NCBI GenBank assembly: GCA_018993265.1
Contig: JAGKSW010000019.1
Span: 1 to 64,000 of the forward strand
Reading direction: 5' to 3'
Source of the DNA: Nostoc sp. TH1S01
GTDB taxonomy: Bacteria > Cyanobacteriota > Cyanobacteriia > Cyanobacteriales > Nostocaceae
Length of the DNA stretch: 64,000 bases
Made by a program: the position numbers and the translations under genes. Below are positions 19,902 to 27,452 of this stretch, one piece after another; position 1 is the first letter of the stretch, and each line of letters begins with the position of its first letter. The notes under the pieces were generated by a model that was not told where the DNA came from, did no database searches, and saw nothing but the letters and a program-made list of their open reading frames with translations.

Positions 19902-20767
19902 TTGAACCTGAAGTGAAAGATTTGGGTGGGTTTGTTGCCCGCCGCAGTTTGCCATATCCTCAACGCCAAATGGTCGGGCCGTTTATTTTTTTCGATCATC
20001 TAGGGCCTTCCGTTTTGCCAGCTAACAAAGGTATTGATGTCCGACCACATCCTCATATCAATCTGGCAACATTAACTTACTTATTTGATGGTGCGATTAT
20101 GCACCGTGATAGTTTAGGCATTGTACAAGAAATTCAACCAGGTGCAGTCAACTGGATGACAGCGGGAAAAGGAATTGTACATTCAGAGCGATCGCCTGAC
20201 TTTGATCGTCACAACGAAGTTACCATTCATGGTATTCAAACTTGGATTGCTTTACCTGTTGAGTACGAAGAAGTTGATCCTTGGTTCGTACACTATACTG
20301 CTGACACCCTTCCTAGTTGGGAAGAAAATGGCGCTGTCATCAAATTGATTGCGGGAGAAGCATTTGGGCATACCTCACCTGTAAAGGTGTTTTCTCCGAT
20401 TCTTTATCTAGATGTGGTACTTGCTGCCAATGCTCACTTTACTATCCCGACTGGTTATTCAGAAAGGGCAGTATACAGCGTTACAGATGAATTAAGTATT
20501 AATGATGAACCGTTAGAACCCTATCGCCTCGCTATTCTAGAGCCAGGTAATGAAGTCAAAGTTTCTGCTAGTACTGCGGCTCGGTGTATTGTGATTGGTG
20601 GTGAGCCTTTGGGACAACGCTACAAATGGTGGAATTTTGTCTCTAGCCGACCAGAGCGAATAGAACAAGCAAAAGCAGATTGGCGCAATCACCGCTTTGC
20701 TGATGTGCCGAATGAAACAGAATTTATTCCCCTACCAGAAGTAGTGACAGAGGCTAATCCTTTGTAA
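19883..20767 (+). CDS. pirin family bicupin protein
   Basis: A pirin-type bicupin of 294 residues. The N-terminal cupin has RPHPHINLATLTYLFDG, MHRDSLG and KGIVHSER, giving the usual His/His/His/Glu metal site. Homologues include quercetin dioxygenase-active and regulatory proteins; the substrate here is unknown. The ATG at 19883 (MAILQLIEPEVKDLGGF) fits the family; an in-frame TTG at 19850 lies inside the preceding broken acetyltransferase and is rejected. It overlaps the tail of that pseudogene by 19 bases in another frame. Confidence 0.88.
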   Translation: MAILQLIEPEVKDLGGFVARRSLPYPQRQMVGPFIFFDHLGPSVLPANKGIDVRPHPHINLATLTYLFDGAIMHRDSLGIVQEIQPGAVNWMTAGKGIVHSERSPDFDRHNEVTIHGIQTWIALPVEYEEVDPWFVHYTADTLPSWEENGAVIKLIAGEAFGHTSPVKVFSPILYLDVVLAANAHFTIPTGYSERAVYSVTDELSINDEPLEPYRLAILEPGNEVKVSASTAARCIVIGGEPLGQRYKWWNFVSSRPERIEQAKADWRNHRFADVPNETEFIPLPEVVTEANPL

Positions 20768-20987
20768 GCGATATTGTAGAGCGATCGCTCTCACCAAACC
20801 ATTAACAAATATCTCGCAAAATTTTCAATAACTGTAGGGTGAACATTTTCAGCCAAACTCTCTATCAACCGAGAATTTAGTCATTAATACCCACCTTACA
20901 GATAGCTAAATTTTTTCAAAAATCAAATATAGCAGTTTTCATCTATATGAGCTGACTGTGAACCCAGTCCAATAAATGCTATTGGGT

Positions 20988-21254
20988 TTAACCTGCTTGA
21001 ACTCGATTTTCAAATTCCTCACGAGTTTGTTCCACTACAGCCACACAAGCAGGATAGATATCTTCATGTTCCTGTTTCAACCAGCCTAAAAGACTGGCCA
21101 TTTGGGCATTTCTTAAATCCAAGTCTGTTTGAAAAATAATGGAAGTTGCCATCAGTTTTGCATATTCAGGTTTATGACCTTGACTGACGAAATGAGCAAT
21201 TAGTCCCTCTAAGGCTTCTAGCCTTACTGGATCAGTATTAGCTTCTTTAGACAT
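20988..21254 (-). CDS. conserved small hypothetical protein
   Basis: An 88-residue, mainly helical acidic protein with no signal or membrane segment: RLEALEGLIAHFVSQGHKPE, then LMATSIIFQTDLDLRNAQM, then a charged C-terminal helix. No motif is recognised. The start ATG at 21254 is sensible and codon use looks genuine. It diverges from the gas vesicle cluster that begins 450 bases away; a link with it is not shown. Confidence 0.6.
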   Translation of the reverse strand: MSKEANTDPVRLEALEGLIAHFVSQGHKPEYAKLMATSIIFQTDLDLRNAQMASLLGWLKQEHEDIYPACVAVVEQTREEFENRVQAG

Positions 21255-21707
21255 AGTTTTTGCCTCAAGTTAATTGTTGAAAATATCCTATGTTATTTCC
21301 TCAAGAAATTAGTAGCCGTAATCTCACGTAATTTAATAAGTGAATTAAAAAAGAATTGCTGTAGATTTACTGATATAATTATCTTTTAATGAGAGTGAAT
21401 TATCAAACTCAAACCGAATAAAAAATAATTGTAAAGACTGACTATTTTTTAAAGTTTACATTAAAGTATACAAAACAAACAACATTATCTTTCAAAACTT
21501 ACATTTGTCTCGCAAAACTACCGAAATCAAACATATATTCAACCCTAAATCCATCATTTTTTGTTCAATATGGTTTGTTTTTACATTTCTTTATACTGAT
21601 CAGCTATTTACATCTAGAAAACGTATGTTTAATATTTATTCAGTAGCAAGCGAAGCTAAGGCAAAGCTTAATACTAAACAATCAACAATGAGTAAAGGTG
21701 TAAAATC
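21255..21707 (+). promoter_or_regulatory. leader region of the gas vesicle cluster
   Basis: About 450 AT-rich bases with no credible gene, between the divergent small hypothetical gene and gvpA. It must carry the gvpA promoter. I cannot place the -10/-35 elements with confidence. The ribosome site is clear: AAGGTG at 21695-21700, seven bases before the gvpA ATG. An open frame here (21505-21768) overlaps gvpA out of frame and is not credible. Confidence 0.5.
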
Positions 21708-21923
21708 ATGGCAGTCGAAAAAACTAACTCTTCTTCAAGCTTGGCAGAAGTTATTGACCGTATCTTAGACAAAGGTATCGTTGTAGATGCTTGGGTACGC
21801 GTTTCTTTAGTTGGTATTGAATTACTAGCAATTGAAGCTCGCATCGTGATTGCTTCCGTTGAAACCTACTTGAAATATGCAGAAGCTGTAGGTCTAACAC
21901 AATCAGCTGCAATGCCTGCTTAA
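21708..21923 (+). CDS. gvpA: gas vesicle structural protein GvpA, copy 1
   Basis: The main rib-forming subunit of the gas vesicle wall. The 71-residue protein reads [20 protein letters not shown], then [20 protein letters not shown], and ends [12 protein letters not shown], essentially the canonical cyanobacterial GvpA with its two hydrophobic beta strands. It has a good ribosome site (AAGGTG). A second copy with an identical protein follows 96 bases later, and a perfect hairpin lies between them. Confidence 0.98.
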   Translation: MAVEKTNSSSSLAEVIDRILDKGIVVDAWVRVSLVGIELLAIEARIVIASVETYLKYAEAVGLTQSAAMPA

Positions 21924-21939
21924 TTATTGTCTAGATTAG

Positions 21940-21967
21940 GTCGTAATTAATAATAGTTAATTACGAC
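21940..21967 (+). promoter_or_regulatory. perfect hairpin between the two gvpA genes
   Basis: An 11-bp perfect stem GTCGTAATTAA/TTAATTACGAC with loop TAATAG, 17 bases after the first gvpA stop. No T-run follows. It may act as a partial terminator or an mRNA-stabilising 3' end that favours short gvpA transcripts over longer ones. Confidence 0.6.
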
Positions 21968-22019
21968 ATTGTACTCCCAACAAATAAACGTTAAACCAAC
22001 TACTTTAAGGTGCAAAACA

Positions 22020-22235
22020 ATGGCAGTCGAAAAAACTAACTCTTCTTCAAGCTTGGCAGAAGTTATTGACCGTATTTTAGACAAAGGTATCGTTGTAGAT
22101 GCTTGGGTACGTGTTTCTTTAGTTGGTATTGAATTACTAGCAATCGAAGCTCGCATCGTGATTGCTTCCGTTGAAACCTACCTGAAATATGCAGAAGCTG
22201 TAGGTCTAACACAATCAGCTGCAATGCCTGCTTAA
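22020..22235 (+). CDS. gvpA: gas vesicle structural protein GvpA, copy 2
   Basis: Encodes a 71-residue protein identical to copy 1. The two genes differ at four positions, all third-base or Leu first-base synonymous changes (ATC/ATT, CGC/CGT, ATT/ATC, TTG/CTG). The true start is the ATG at 22020, with the same AAGGTG ribosome site (22007-22012) as copy 1; an upstream ATG at 21969 is out of step with the family start. Duplicated gvpA is known in Calothrix and Anabaena and raises subunit output. Confidence 0.98.
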   Translation: MAVEKTNSSSSLAEVIDRILDKGIVVDAWVRVSLVGIELLAIEARIVIASVETYLKYAEAVGLTQSAAMPA

Positions 22236-22255
22236 TCATTACATAGGTGGTAATC

Positions 22256-22288
22256 AAATCAGAATTACTAATTTAGTAATTCTGATTT
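22256..22288 (+). promoter_or_regulatory. 16-bp palindrome between gvpA2 and gvpC
   Basis: A perfect AT-rich inverted repeat, AAATCAGAATTACTAA and its complement around one central T, 20 bases after the second gvpA stop. It is followed by ATATCCC rather than a T-run. It probably limits read-through from gvpA into gvpC or protects gvpA mRNA; similar structures are known between gvpA and gvpC in cyanobacteria. Confidence 0.6.
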
Positions 22289-22427
22289 ATATCCCATTAT
22301 TTGTTAATGATTTAGATACTGAGTAATCAGGCATAAATTTTAGGTCTTGTTTTAGCTACATTTACCAGATTTAATTTTTGGGTGAATGTAGTTTCTTGAC
22401 TGTTTTAATAATATTGCGGAGAAACTC

Positions 22428-22817
22428 ATGACGGCTTTAATGGTAAGAATCCGGCAAGAGCATCGGTCGATAGCTGAGGAAGTCTCTCAACTATTTAGAG
22501 AGACTCATGAATTCTTGTCTGCTACAACAGCACATAGACAAGAGCAAGCCAAAAAGCAAGCACAACAGTTACATCAGTTCCATCAAAACTTGGAACAAAC
22601 AACCAACAAGTTTCTCACAGAAACTACTAAAAAAAGAGCTGCTCAAGCTGAAGCACAAGCAAAGTTTTTGCGTCAGTTCTACCAAGAACTTGAGCAAACA
22701 ACCCACGAGTTTCTAGCAGAAACAGCTAAAGACAGAGCTGAGAAAGCCAAAGCTCAAAGACAAAATCTGCATCAGTTCCGTCAGGATTTGTTTGCTAGTA
22801 TTTTTGGCACATTTTAG
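22428..22817 (+). CDS. gvpC: gas vesicle outer protein GvpC
   Basis: The external strengthening protein that sets critical collapse pressure. The 129 residues resolve as a 21-residue lead, three exact-length 33-residue repeats (residues 22-54, 55-87, 88-120) and a nine-residue tail LFASIFGTF. Repeats 2 and 3 begin LEQTT and each ends in a QF(H/Y/R)Q-type helix, the classic amphipathic ladder. Three repeats is fewer than the five of Anabaena flos-aquae GvpC, as I recall. The start ATG at 22428 gives [19 protein letters not shown], the usual N-terminus. Confidence 0.95.
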   Translation: MTALMVRIRQEHRSIAEEVSQLFRETHEFLSATTAHRQEQAKKQAQQLHQFHQNLEQTTNKFLTETTKKRAAQAEAQAKFLRQFYQELEQTTHEFLAETAKDRAEKAKAQRQNLHQFRQDLFASIFGTF

Positions 22818-23242
22818 TCATTAGTTAACACTTTTGCCAAGGAAGTGAATTCTTTTTGTTTACATCTGGACTACAGATAAGCTTCTCCTCCTCTTGGCTC
22901 TCTGCTGTCTAGCTGTATATATATGCTAGAGAATTGGTAATCTGTTGGCAAAGTACACTAAAAAGTAAAACCCCCTAATCTTACAGTTAAACAACTGGTC
23001 AGAAAGGGGGGAAAATCAACAATGAGTTTTAGTGTAAAACTTTAGATATCTTAGATGCTATTTGTTAATTTATTTTGTGGATGTTATCAAACTTAAAAGT
23101 TTTCTCCTAAGTTTGCTGTTTGTTATGAAGAAGAATTAACTTTTTATTCGATAGTTTTACTAATATAGCAGATTAAATTGCAGTTGGCAATCTAAGAATC
23201 TAAATTTTTACCTTCCAAAGCTATTTTTCATCATCGTAATCT
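22818..23242. other. gvpC-gvpN spacer with an imperfect inverted repeat
   Basis: A 425-base gap in an otherwise tight cluster. It contains an imperfect inverted repeat with outer arms ACACTAAAA (22955-22963) and TTTTAGTGT (23027-23035) and inner arms CCCCCT and AGGGGGG (about 22971 and 23004). This may be a small mobile element or an attenuator separating gvpAAC from the assembly genes. No gene is seen. Confidence 0.5.
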
Positions 23243-24481
23243 ATGACTACCGCTACAAATAACAAGAAAAGAGCTGTTCTGCGTGTCCGTCCTGGACAAT
23301 TTGTCGTTACACCTGCAATTGAGCGGGTAGCAATTCGGGCGTTGCGTTATCTGACATCAGGGTTTGCTATTCACTTACGCGGCCCAGCTGGTACAGGTAA
23401 AACAACCTTAGCTATGCATTTAGCTAACTGTCTAGATAGACCAATCATGTTGGTTTTCGGAGATGATGAATTTAAAAGTTCTGATTTGATTGGTAGTGAA
23501 TCTGGTTACACCCATAAAAAGTTACTAGACAATTACATCCACAACGTTCTGAAAGTTGAAGACGAACTAAAACAAAATTGGGTTGATTCGAGGCTAACTC
23601 TCGCTTGTCGAGAAGGCTTCACTTTGGTCTATGACGAATTTAACCGTTCCAGACCGGAAGTCAATAACGTGTTACTCTCAGCTTTAGAAGAAAAAATTCT
23701 TACCCTTCCTCCCAGTAGTAATCAGCCAGAATACCTCCACGTTAATCCTCAGTTTCGAGCTATTTTCACTTCCAATCCAGAAGAGTACTGCGGAGTTCAT
23801 TCAACTCAAGATGCTTTAATGGATCGGTTGGTAACTATTAATATGCCAGAGCCAGATGAGCAAACTCAAATCGAGATATTAGCTCAAAAAACTGGTGTTA
23901 ATAGAGCAGATGCTCAGTTAATTGTGCGGTTAGTGAAAGCATTTCGCTTAGGTACAGGCGGGGAAAAGACCTCCGGTTTACGGTCTTGTTTGATGATTGC
24001 GAAAGTATGTGCGGAACACAATATTTTAGTATTGCCAGAAAATACTGATTTCCGCGAAATTTGTGCAGATGTGCTGTTTAACCGCACAAATTGGTCTGCT
24101 AGCGAAGCTACAACGATTTTTCTAGAATTACTGAACCACTTACATGTACAGGCAATAGAGGAATCGGATAATAGTATCACAGCAGAAGCTGAAGGTACAG
24201 ATGCGATCGCCGAAAGCGGGTTTCCCACTATCATCGATTCTAATTTTGAAGCTGATCATCCTGAAGGTACAGAACAGTCAAATGTAGATAAATTTGTTCC
24301 CTTTGAGAAAGAAATTTATCACTACTTGCAACAACACAAAAGTGCAGCATTAGCTGTAATTCAACAAGAATTCAATCTCAGTCGCACTGTCACTTCCAAT
24401 GCTCTCAATGCTTTAGAGCAGAAAGGTTTAGTGAGCCAGAACAACCGTGTATATACCATTGAAGAGCCGAATCAATCGTGA
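23243..24481 (+). CDS. gvpN: gas vesicle ATPase GvpN with C-terminal winged-helix-like tail
   Basis: A MoxR-type AAA+ ATPase needed for normal vesicle growth. The start [19 protein letters not shown] is typical; Walker A is GPAGTGKTT (~47-55), Walker B lies in [14 protein letters not shown] (~130-143), and the [12 protein letters not shown] sensor block follows near 175. Residues ~352-408 ([19 protein letters not shown] onward) look like a winged helix: [20 protein letters not shown] is a plausible recognition helix unit. An acidic linker precedes it. The stop overlaps the GTG start of gvpJ by four bases, so the two are coupled. Confidence 0.95.
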   Translation: MTTATNNKKRAVLRVRPGQFVVTPAIERVAIRALRYLTSGFAIHLRGPAGTGKTTLAMHLANCLDRPIMLVFGDDEFKSSDLIGSESGYTHKKLLDNYIHNVLKVEDELKQNWVDSRLTLACREGFTLVYDEFNRSRPEVNNVLLSALEEKILTLPPSSNQPEYLHVNPQFRAIFTSNPEEYCGVHSTQDALMDRLVTINMPEPDEQTQIEILAQKTGVNRADAQLIVRLVKAFRLGTGGEKTSGLRSCLMIAKVCAEHNILVLPENTDFREICADVLFNRTNWSASEATTIFLELLNHLHVQAIEESDNSITAEAEGTDAIAESGFPTIIDSNFEADHPEGTEQSNVDKFVPFEKEIYHYLQQHKSAALAVIQQEFNLSRTVTSNALNALEQKGLVSQNNRVYTIEEPNQS

Positions 24482-24930
24482 CTACTACCCCAATACACCC
24501 AACACGCCCTCAAACTAACTCAAATCGAGTAATTCCTACTTCTACACAAGGCTCTACCTTAGCGGATATTCTCGAAAGAGTTTTAGATAAAGGAATTGTG
24601 ATTGCTGGTGATATTTCTGTGTCTATTGCTTCAACAGAACTATTACATATCCGAATTCGTCTGCTAATTTCTTCAGTTGATAAAGCCCGTGAGATGGGTA
24701 TTAATTGGTGGGAAAACGACCCCTATCTCAGTAGCAAATCTCAACGTTTAGTTGAAGAAAACCAACAACTGCAACAACGTCTCGAAAGTTTAGAAACACA
24801 GCTACGTTTACTCACATCTGCACATGTGAAAGATGAAGTGACATTAATAGCTCAAAATCAAGAAGATTTGCAGCCCCTATCTGAAGAAAATAGTCAAATA
24901 AAAAAGGATTTCCAAGTTGAAGCTGAGTAA
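24478..24930 (+). CDS. gvpJ: gas vesicle protein GvpJ
   Basis: A minor GvpA paralogue thought to seed vesicle assembly. Residues ~27-70 carry the GvpA-like core, [20 protein letters not shown] and [20 protein letters not shown], followed by NWWENDPYL and a C-terminal coiled-coil ([20 protein letters not shown]). The start is a GTG inside the gvpN stop region, giving translational coupling. At 150 residues it has the longer C-terminus usual for cyanobacterial GvpJ. Confidence 0.93.
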   Translation: MTTTPIHPTRPQTNSNRVIPTSTQGSTLADILERVLDKGIVIAGDISVSIASTELLHIRIRLLISSVDKAREMGINWWENDPYLSSKSQRLVEENQQLQQRLESLETQLRLLTSAHVKDEVTLIAQNQEDLQPLSEENSQIKKDFQVEAE

Positions 24931-24998
24931 GCCGCTGGAGATATCAAGTCTGAATAATTGAATCGAATTAGCAAAATTTAGAAAAGGTAGATAGCATC

Positions 24999-25472
24999 AT
25001 GACAATGGTTTGTACTCCAATTGAAAAGTCGCCCGATTTGCTACCTACCACTTCTAAAGCTAACAATAAAGCAGGTTTAGCTCCTTTACTTTTGACTGTA
25101 GTGGAACTAGTCCGCCAGTTGATGGAAGCACAAGTAATTCGGCGCATGGAACAAGACTGTCTCAGCGAAACTGAATTAGAAAAAGCTAGTGAAAGTTTGC
25201 AAAAGTTAGAAGAACAGGTTTTAAACTTGTGTGAGATTTTTGAGGTTGATCCCGCAGAGTTGAATATAAATTTAGGAGAGATTGGTACTCTTTTGCCATC
25301 ACCTGGGTCTTATTATCCGGGTGAAGTTGGAAATCAACCTTCGGTACTGGAACTGCTAGACCGTCTATTAAATACAGGAGTTGTTGTAGATGGTGAAATA
25401 GATTTAGGTCTAGCTCAACTCAATCTCATTCATGCTAAGTTGCGGTTAGTTTTAACTTCAAGACCTTTGTAA
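24999..25472 (+). CDS. gvpK: gas vesicle protein GvpK with GvpA-like C-terminus
   Basis: Residues ~27-100 are GvpK: GLAPLLLTVVELVRQLMEAQ, VIRRMEQDCLSETELEKA and ELNINLGEIGTLLPSPG. Residues ~113-155 then repeat a GvpA/GvpJ-type core, SVLELLDRLLNTGVVVDGEI and LAQLNLIHAKLRLVL, so the protein is a GvpK plus GvpA-like fusion. I think this layout recurs in cyanobacterial GvpK. The role in assembly is essential in other systems but its mechanism is not settled. It starts 68 bases after gvpJ. Confidence 0.93.
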   Translation: MTMVCTPIEKSPDLLPTTSKANNKAGLAPLLLTVVELVRQLMEAQVIRRMEQDCLSETELEKASESLQKLEEQVLNLCEIFEVDPAELNINLGEIGTLLPSPGSYYPGEVGNQPSVLELLDRLLNTGVVVDGEIDLGLAQLNLIHAKLRLVLTSRPL

Positions 25473-25609
25473 TTACAAATAGCTTGGCATAACTAGCACT
25501 GCATAAAAAAATGAAGGTGGTTAAGAGTCAAAAGCCTAAAGTCTTGATTTTTGACAACCGCATCAAGAAATCCATAATTATTCCACTAGTTTGTATATTC
25601 TTAGTCATT

Positions 25610-26344
25610 ATGAGTTTTGGCATTTATTTATACGGTATTTTTCCTGATGTAATCCCAGAGCAATTAGGAATTCAAGGATTAGATTCTCAACCTGTTTATA
25701 GTCATGTGATTGATGGATTTAATTTCTTATATTCAGAAGCAAAACAGGAAAAATATTTGGCTTCTCGGCGCAATTTGATTAACCATGAAAAAGTGCTAGA
25801 GCAGGCTATGCACGGTGGTTATAGAAGTTTACTGCCTTTACGTTTTGGCTTAGTTGTCAAAGATTGGGAAACAGTAGTTACACAACTGCTGCAACCATAT
25901 AAAGAGCAGTTACGAGAGTTATTCCAAAAATTGGATGGTCGGCGAGAGGTCAGCGTTAAGATTTTTTGGGATACCAAGTCGGAATTACAAGCCATGATGG
26001 AAGCTCATCAAGACTTAAAGCAACAGCGCGACCAAATGGAAGGGAAAGCATTAAGTATGGATGAGGTAATTCACATTGGACAATTAATTGAAAGTAATTT
26101 AGCAAATCGCAAAGCCTCTGTGATTCAAGCCTTTTTTGATGAGTTAAAACCCTTGGCAGATGAGGTTATTGAAAGTGACCCCATGACAGAAGACATGATT
26201 TACAATGCTGCTTTTTTGATTCCTTGGGATAAAGAACCGATATTTAGTCAACAAGTAGAAACGATTGACCAAAAATTTGGCGATCGCTTACGCATTCGCT
26301 ACAACAATTTTACTGCACCTTATACATTTGCTCAAATTGCTTGA
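25610..26344 (+). CDS. gvpF: gas vesicle protein GvpF (GvpF/L family)
   Basis: An accessory protein that binds GvpA during early assembly. Family marks are YLYGIFPDVIPEQLGIQGLD, the SEAKQEKYLASRRNLINHEK block, LLPLRFGLVVKDWE and the C-terminal RIRYNNFTAPYTFAQ. I placed the start at the ATG at 25610 (MSFGIYLYGIF), giving 244 residues as in Anabaena-type GvpF. An ATG at 25511 in the same frame adds 33 residues containing a hydrophobic run (IIIPLVCIFLVIM); this would be a membrane anchor unlike the family, so I treat it as leader sequence, but it is not excluded. It abuts gvpG. Confidence 0.92.
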   Translation: MSFGIYLYGIFPDVIPEQLGIQGLDSQPVYSHVIDGFNFLYSEAKQEKYLASRRNLINHEKVLEQAMHGGYRSLLPLRFGLVVKDWETVVTQLLQPYKEQLRELFQKLDGRREVSVKIFWDTKSELQAMMEAHQDLKQQRDQMEGKALSMDEVIHIGQLIESNLANRKASVIQAFFDELKPLADEVIESDPMTEDMIYNAAFLIPWDKEPIFSQQVETIDQKFGDRLRIRYNNFTAPYTFAQIA

Positions 26345-26358
26345 TAGGAGCTAATACA

Positions 26359-26742
26359 ATGCTTGGGAAAATTTTACTATTGCCAGTCATGGGGCCGATT
26401 AATGGACTTATGTGGATTGGAGAACAAATTCAAGAGCGCACTAATACTGAATTTGATGCTCAAGAAAATCTTCATAAACAGTTATTAAGTCTGCAATTAA
26501 AATTTGATATGGGCGAAATTTCTGAAGAAGAATTTGAAATTCAAGAAGAAGAGCTTTTATTGAGAATTCAAGCTTTAGAGGAAGAAGCAAGCTTAAATGC
26601 CGAATCTGAAGAAGAAGAAGAAGAAATTCTAACTGTGCAATCTGTATTTATGACAGCATCTGATGAAAAACAAATTTACCAAGAGAAACCTGTTGCTAGT
26701 AAAGAATATGAAGATAACCAGAATTTAGTTTTATCGCCCTAA
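26359..26742 (+). CDS. gvpG: gas vesicle protein GvpG
   Basis: A small accessory protein. The start MLGKILLLPVMGPINGLMWI with GEQIQERTNTEFD and the following EEEFEIQEEELLLRI helix are diagnostic. The ATG at 26359 has a strong ribosome site TAGGAG eight bases upstream; a TTG at 26341 inside the gvpF end is less likely. The C-terminal third is highly acidic (EEEEEE near residue 88) and looks disordered. At 127 residues it is longer than the ~85 of archaeal GvpG. A hairpin 42 bases downstream may end the first transcription unit. Confidence 0.92.
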   Translation: MLGKILLLPVMGPINGLMWIGEQIQERTNTEFDAQENLHKQLLSLQLKFDMGEISEEEFEIQEEELLLRIQALEEEASLNAESEEEEEEILTVQSVFMTASDEKQIYQEKPVASKEYEDNQNLVLSP

Positions 26743-26783
26743 ATATTAGCAGGAGCTAAGTTGGTTACTTTTCACCCATGAAG

Positions 26784-26818
26784 AACTTCTGAGGAATGGT
26801 AGCTACCACTCAGAAGTT
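26784..26818 (+). terminator. candidate terminator after gvpG
   Basis: A perfect 10-bp stem AACTTCTGAG/CTCAGAAGTT whose 15-base loop holds the palindrome GGTAGCTACC, followed by TGATAGTTTAATACC. It lies 42 bases after gvpG and probably closes the gvpA-to-gvpG unit. Confidence 0.5.
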
Positions 26819-26952
26819 TGATAGTTTAATACCAGTTTTTACAGTATTATCTACAAAATTTCATTTTGTCTATCTAGGATACTGGTCTACTAAATCAAGC
26901 AGCGATAACAAAAAACCCAAAATTTAAATATGCCGAATTTTGAAAATAAATA

Positions 26953-26974
26953 ATAAAAACCCGCATTCGCGGGT
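26953..26974 (-). terminator. rho-independent terminator of gvpV
   Basis: Read on the minus strand the stem is ACCCGC/GCGGGT with loop GAAT, followed by TTTTTATT, starting eight bases after the gvpV stop. It is a textbook intrinsic terminator. Confidence 0.75.
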
Positions 26975-26981
26975 CAATATT

Positions 26982-27302
26982 TTAATATTCAAATTCAAAA
27001 GTTTGGTAACTATTGGAAGATTCAAAGATAATTTTGGGAATTGTTGACTGAGAAGAAACTTGTGGCTCAGAATTACGTAAATTTTTGATATTGGTTTCTG
27101 TAGTGCTGATTTGGTTTTCGAGTGTACCCAGCCGTTGCTTAAGTAGTATTGTTCGTTGTTCAATAAAAGCCAATTCTTGCTTAATTCTTTGACGTTCTGT
27201 AACTAATTTATAAAGTTCTAATTGGCTAGAAGCTTCTGATTTGTTACGAGGCATTGTGGTAATTTTAGGTCTGATTATGCCACGATTACGTATTTTCTTC
27301 AT
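26982..27302 (-). CDS. gvpV: GvpV-like gas vesicle accessory protein
   Basis: A 106-residue protein starting MKKIRNRGIIRPKITTMPRN, with a basic N-terminus, then a coiled coil (LVTERQRIKQELAFIEQRTI, LLKQRLGTLENQISTTETNI). This matches my memory of cyanobacterial GvpV, which has the same RPKITTMP lead and coiled coil, but I could not check it. The ATG at 27302 is chosen over an ATG 36 codons upstream whose extension looks non-coding. It is the only gene of the cluster on the minus strand, has its own terminator, and diverges from gvpW. Confidence 0.6.
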   Translation of the reverse strand: MKKIRNRGIIRPKITTMPRNKSEASSQLELYKLVTERQRIKQELAFIEQRTILLKQRLGTLENQISTTETNIKNLRNSEPQVSSQSTIPKIIFESSNSYQTFEFEY

Positions 27303-27452
27303 TGAAGATACCTGAATAATTGATAGCATTATAGCTAAGATTTTCATAATGTAAATAGTTTTCCAAAAATCAGCATTTTTTATATTTATATGCCAAGATG
27401 GTTGTGCCAATATGCGATTAGAAGTTTACAGTTTTTTAATTGGGGTTAAATA

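Noticed and set aside
21505-21768. 87-residue open frame ahead of gvpA
   Set aside because: It overlaps the start of gvpA in another frame; its composition is random and the gvpA start is unambiguous.
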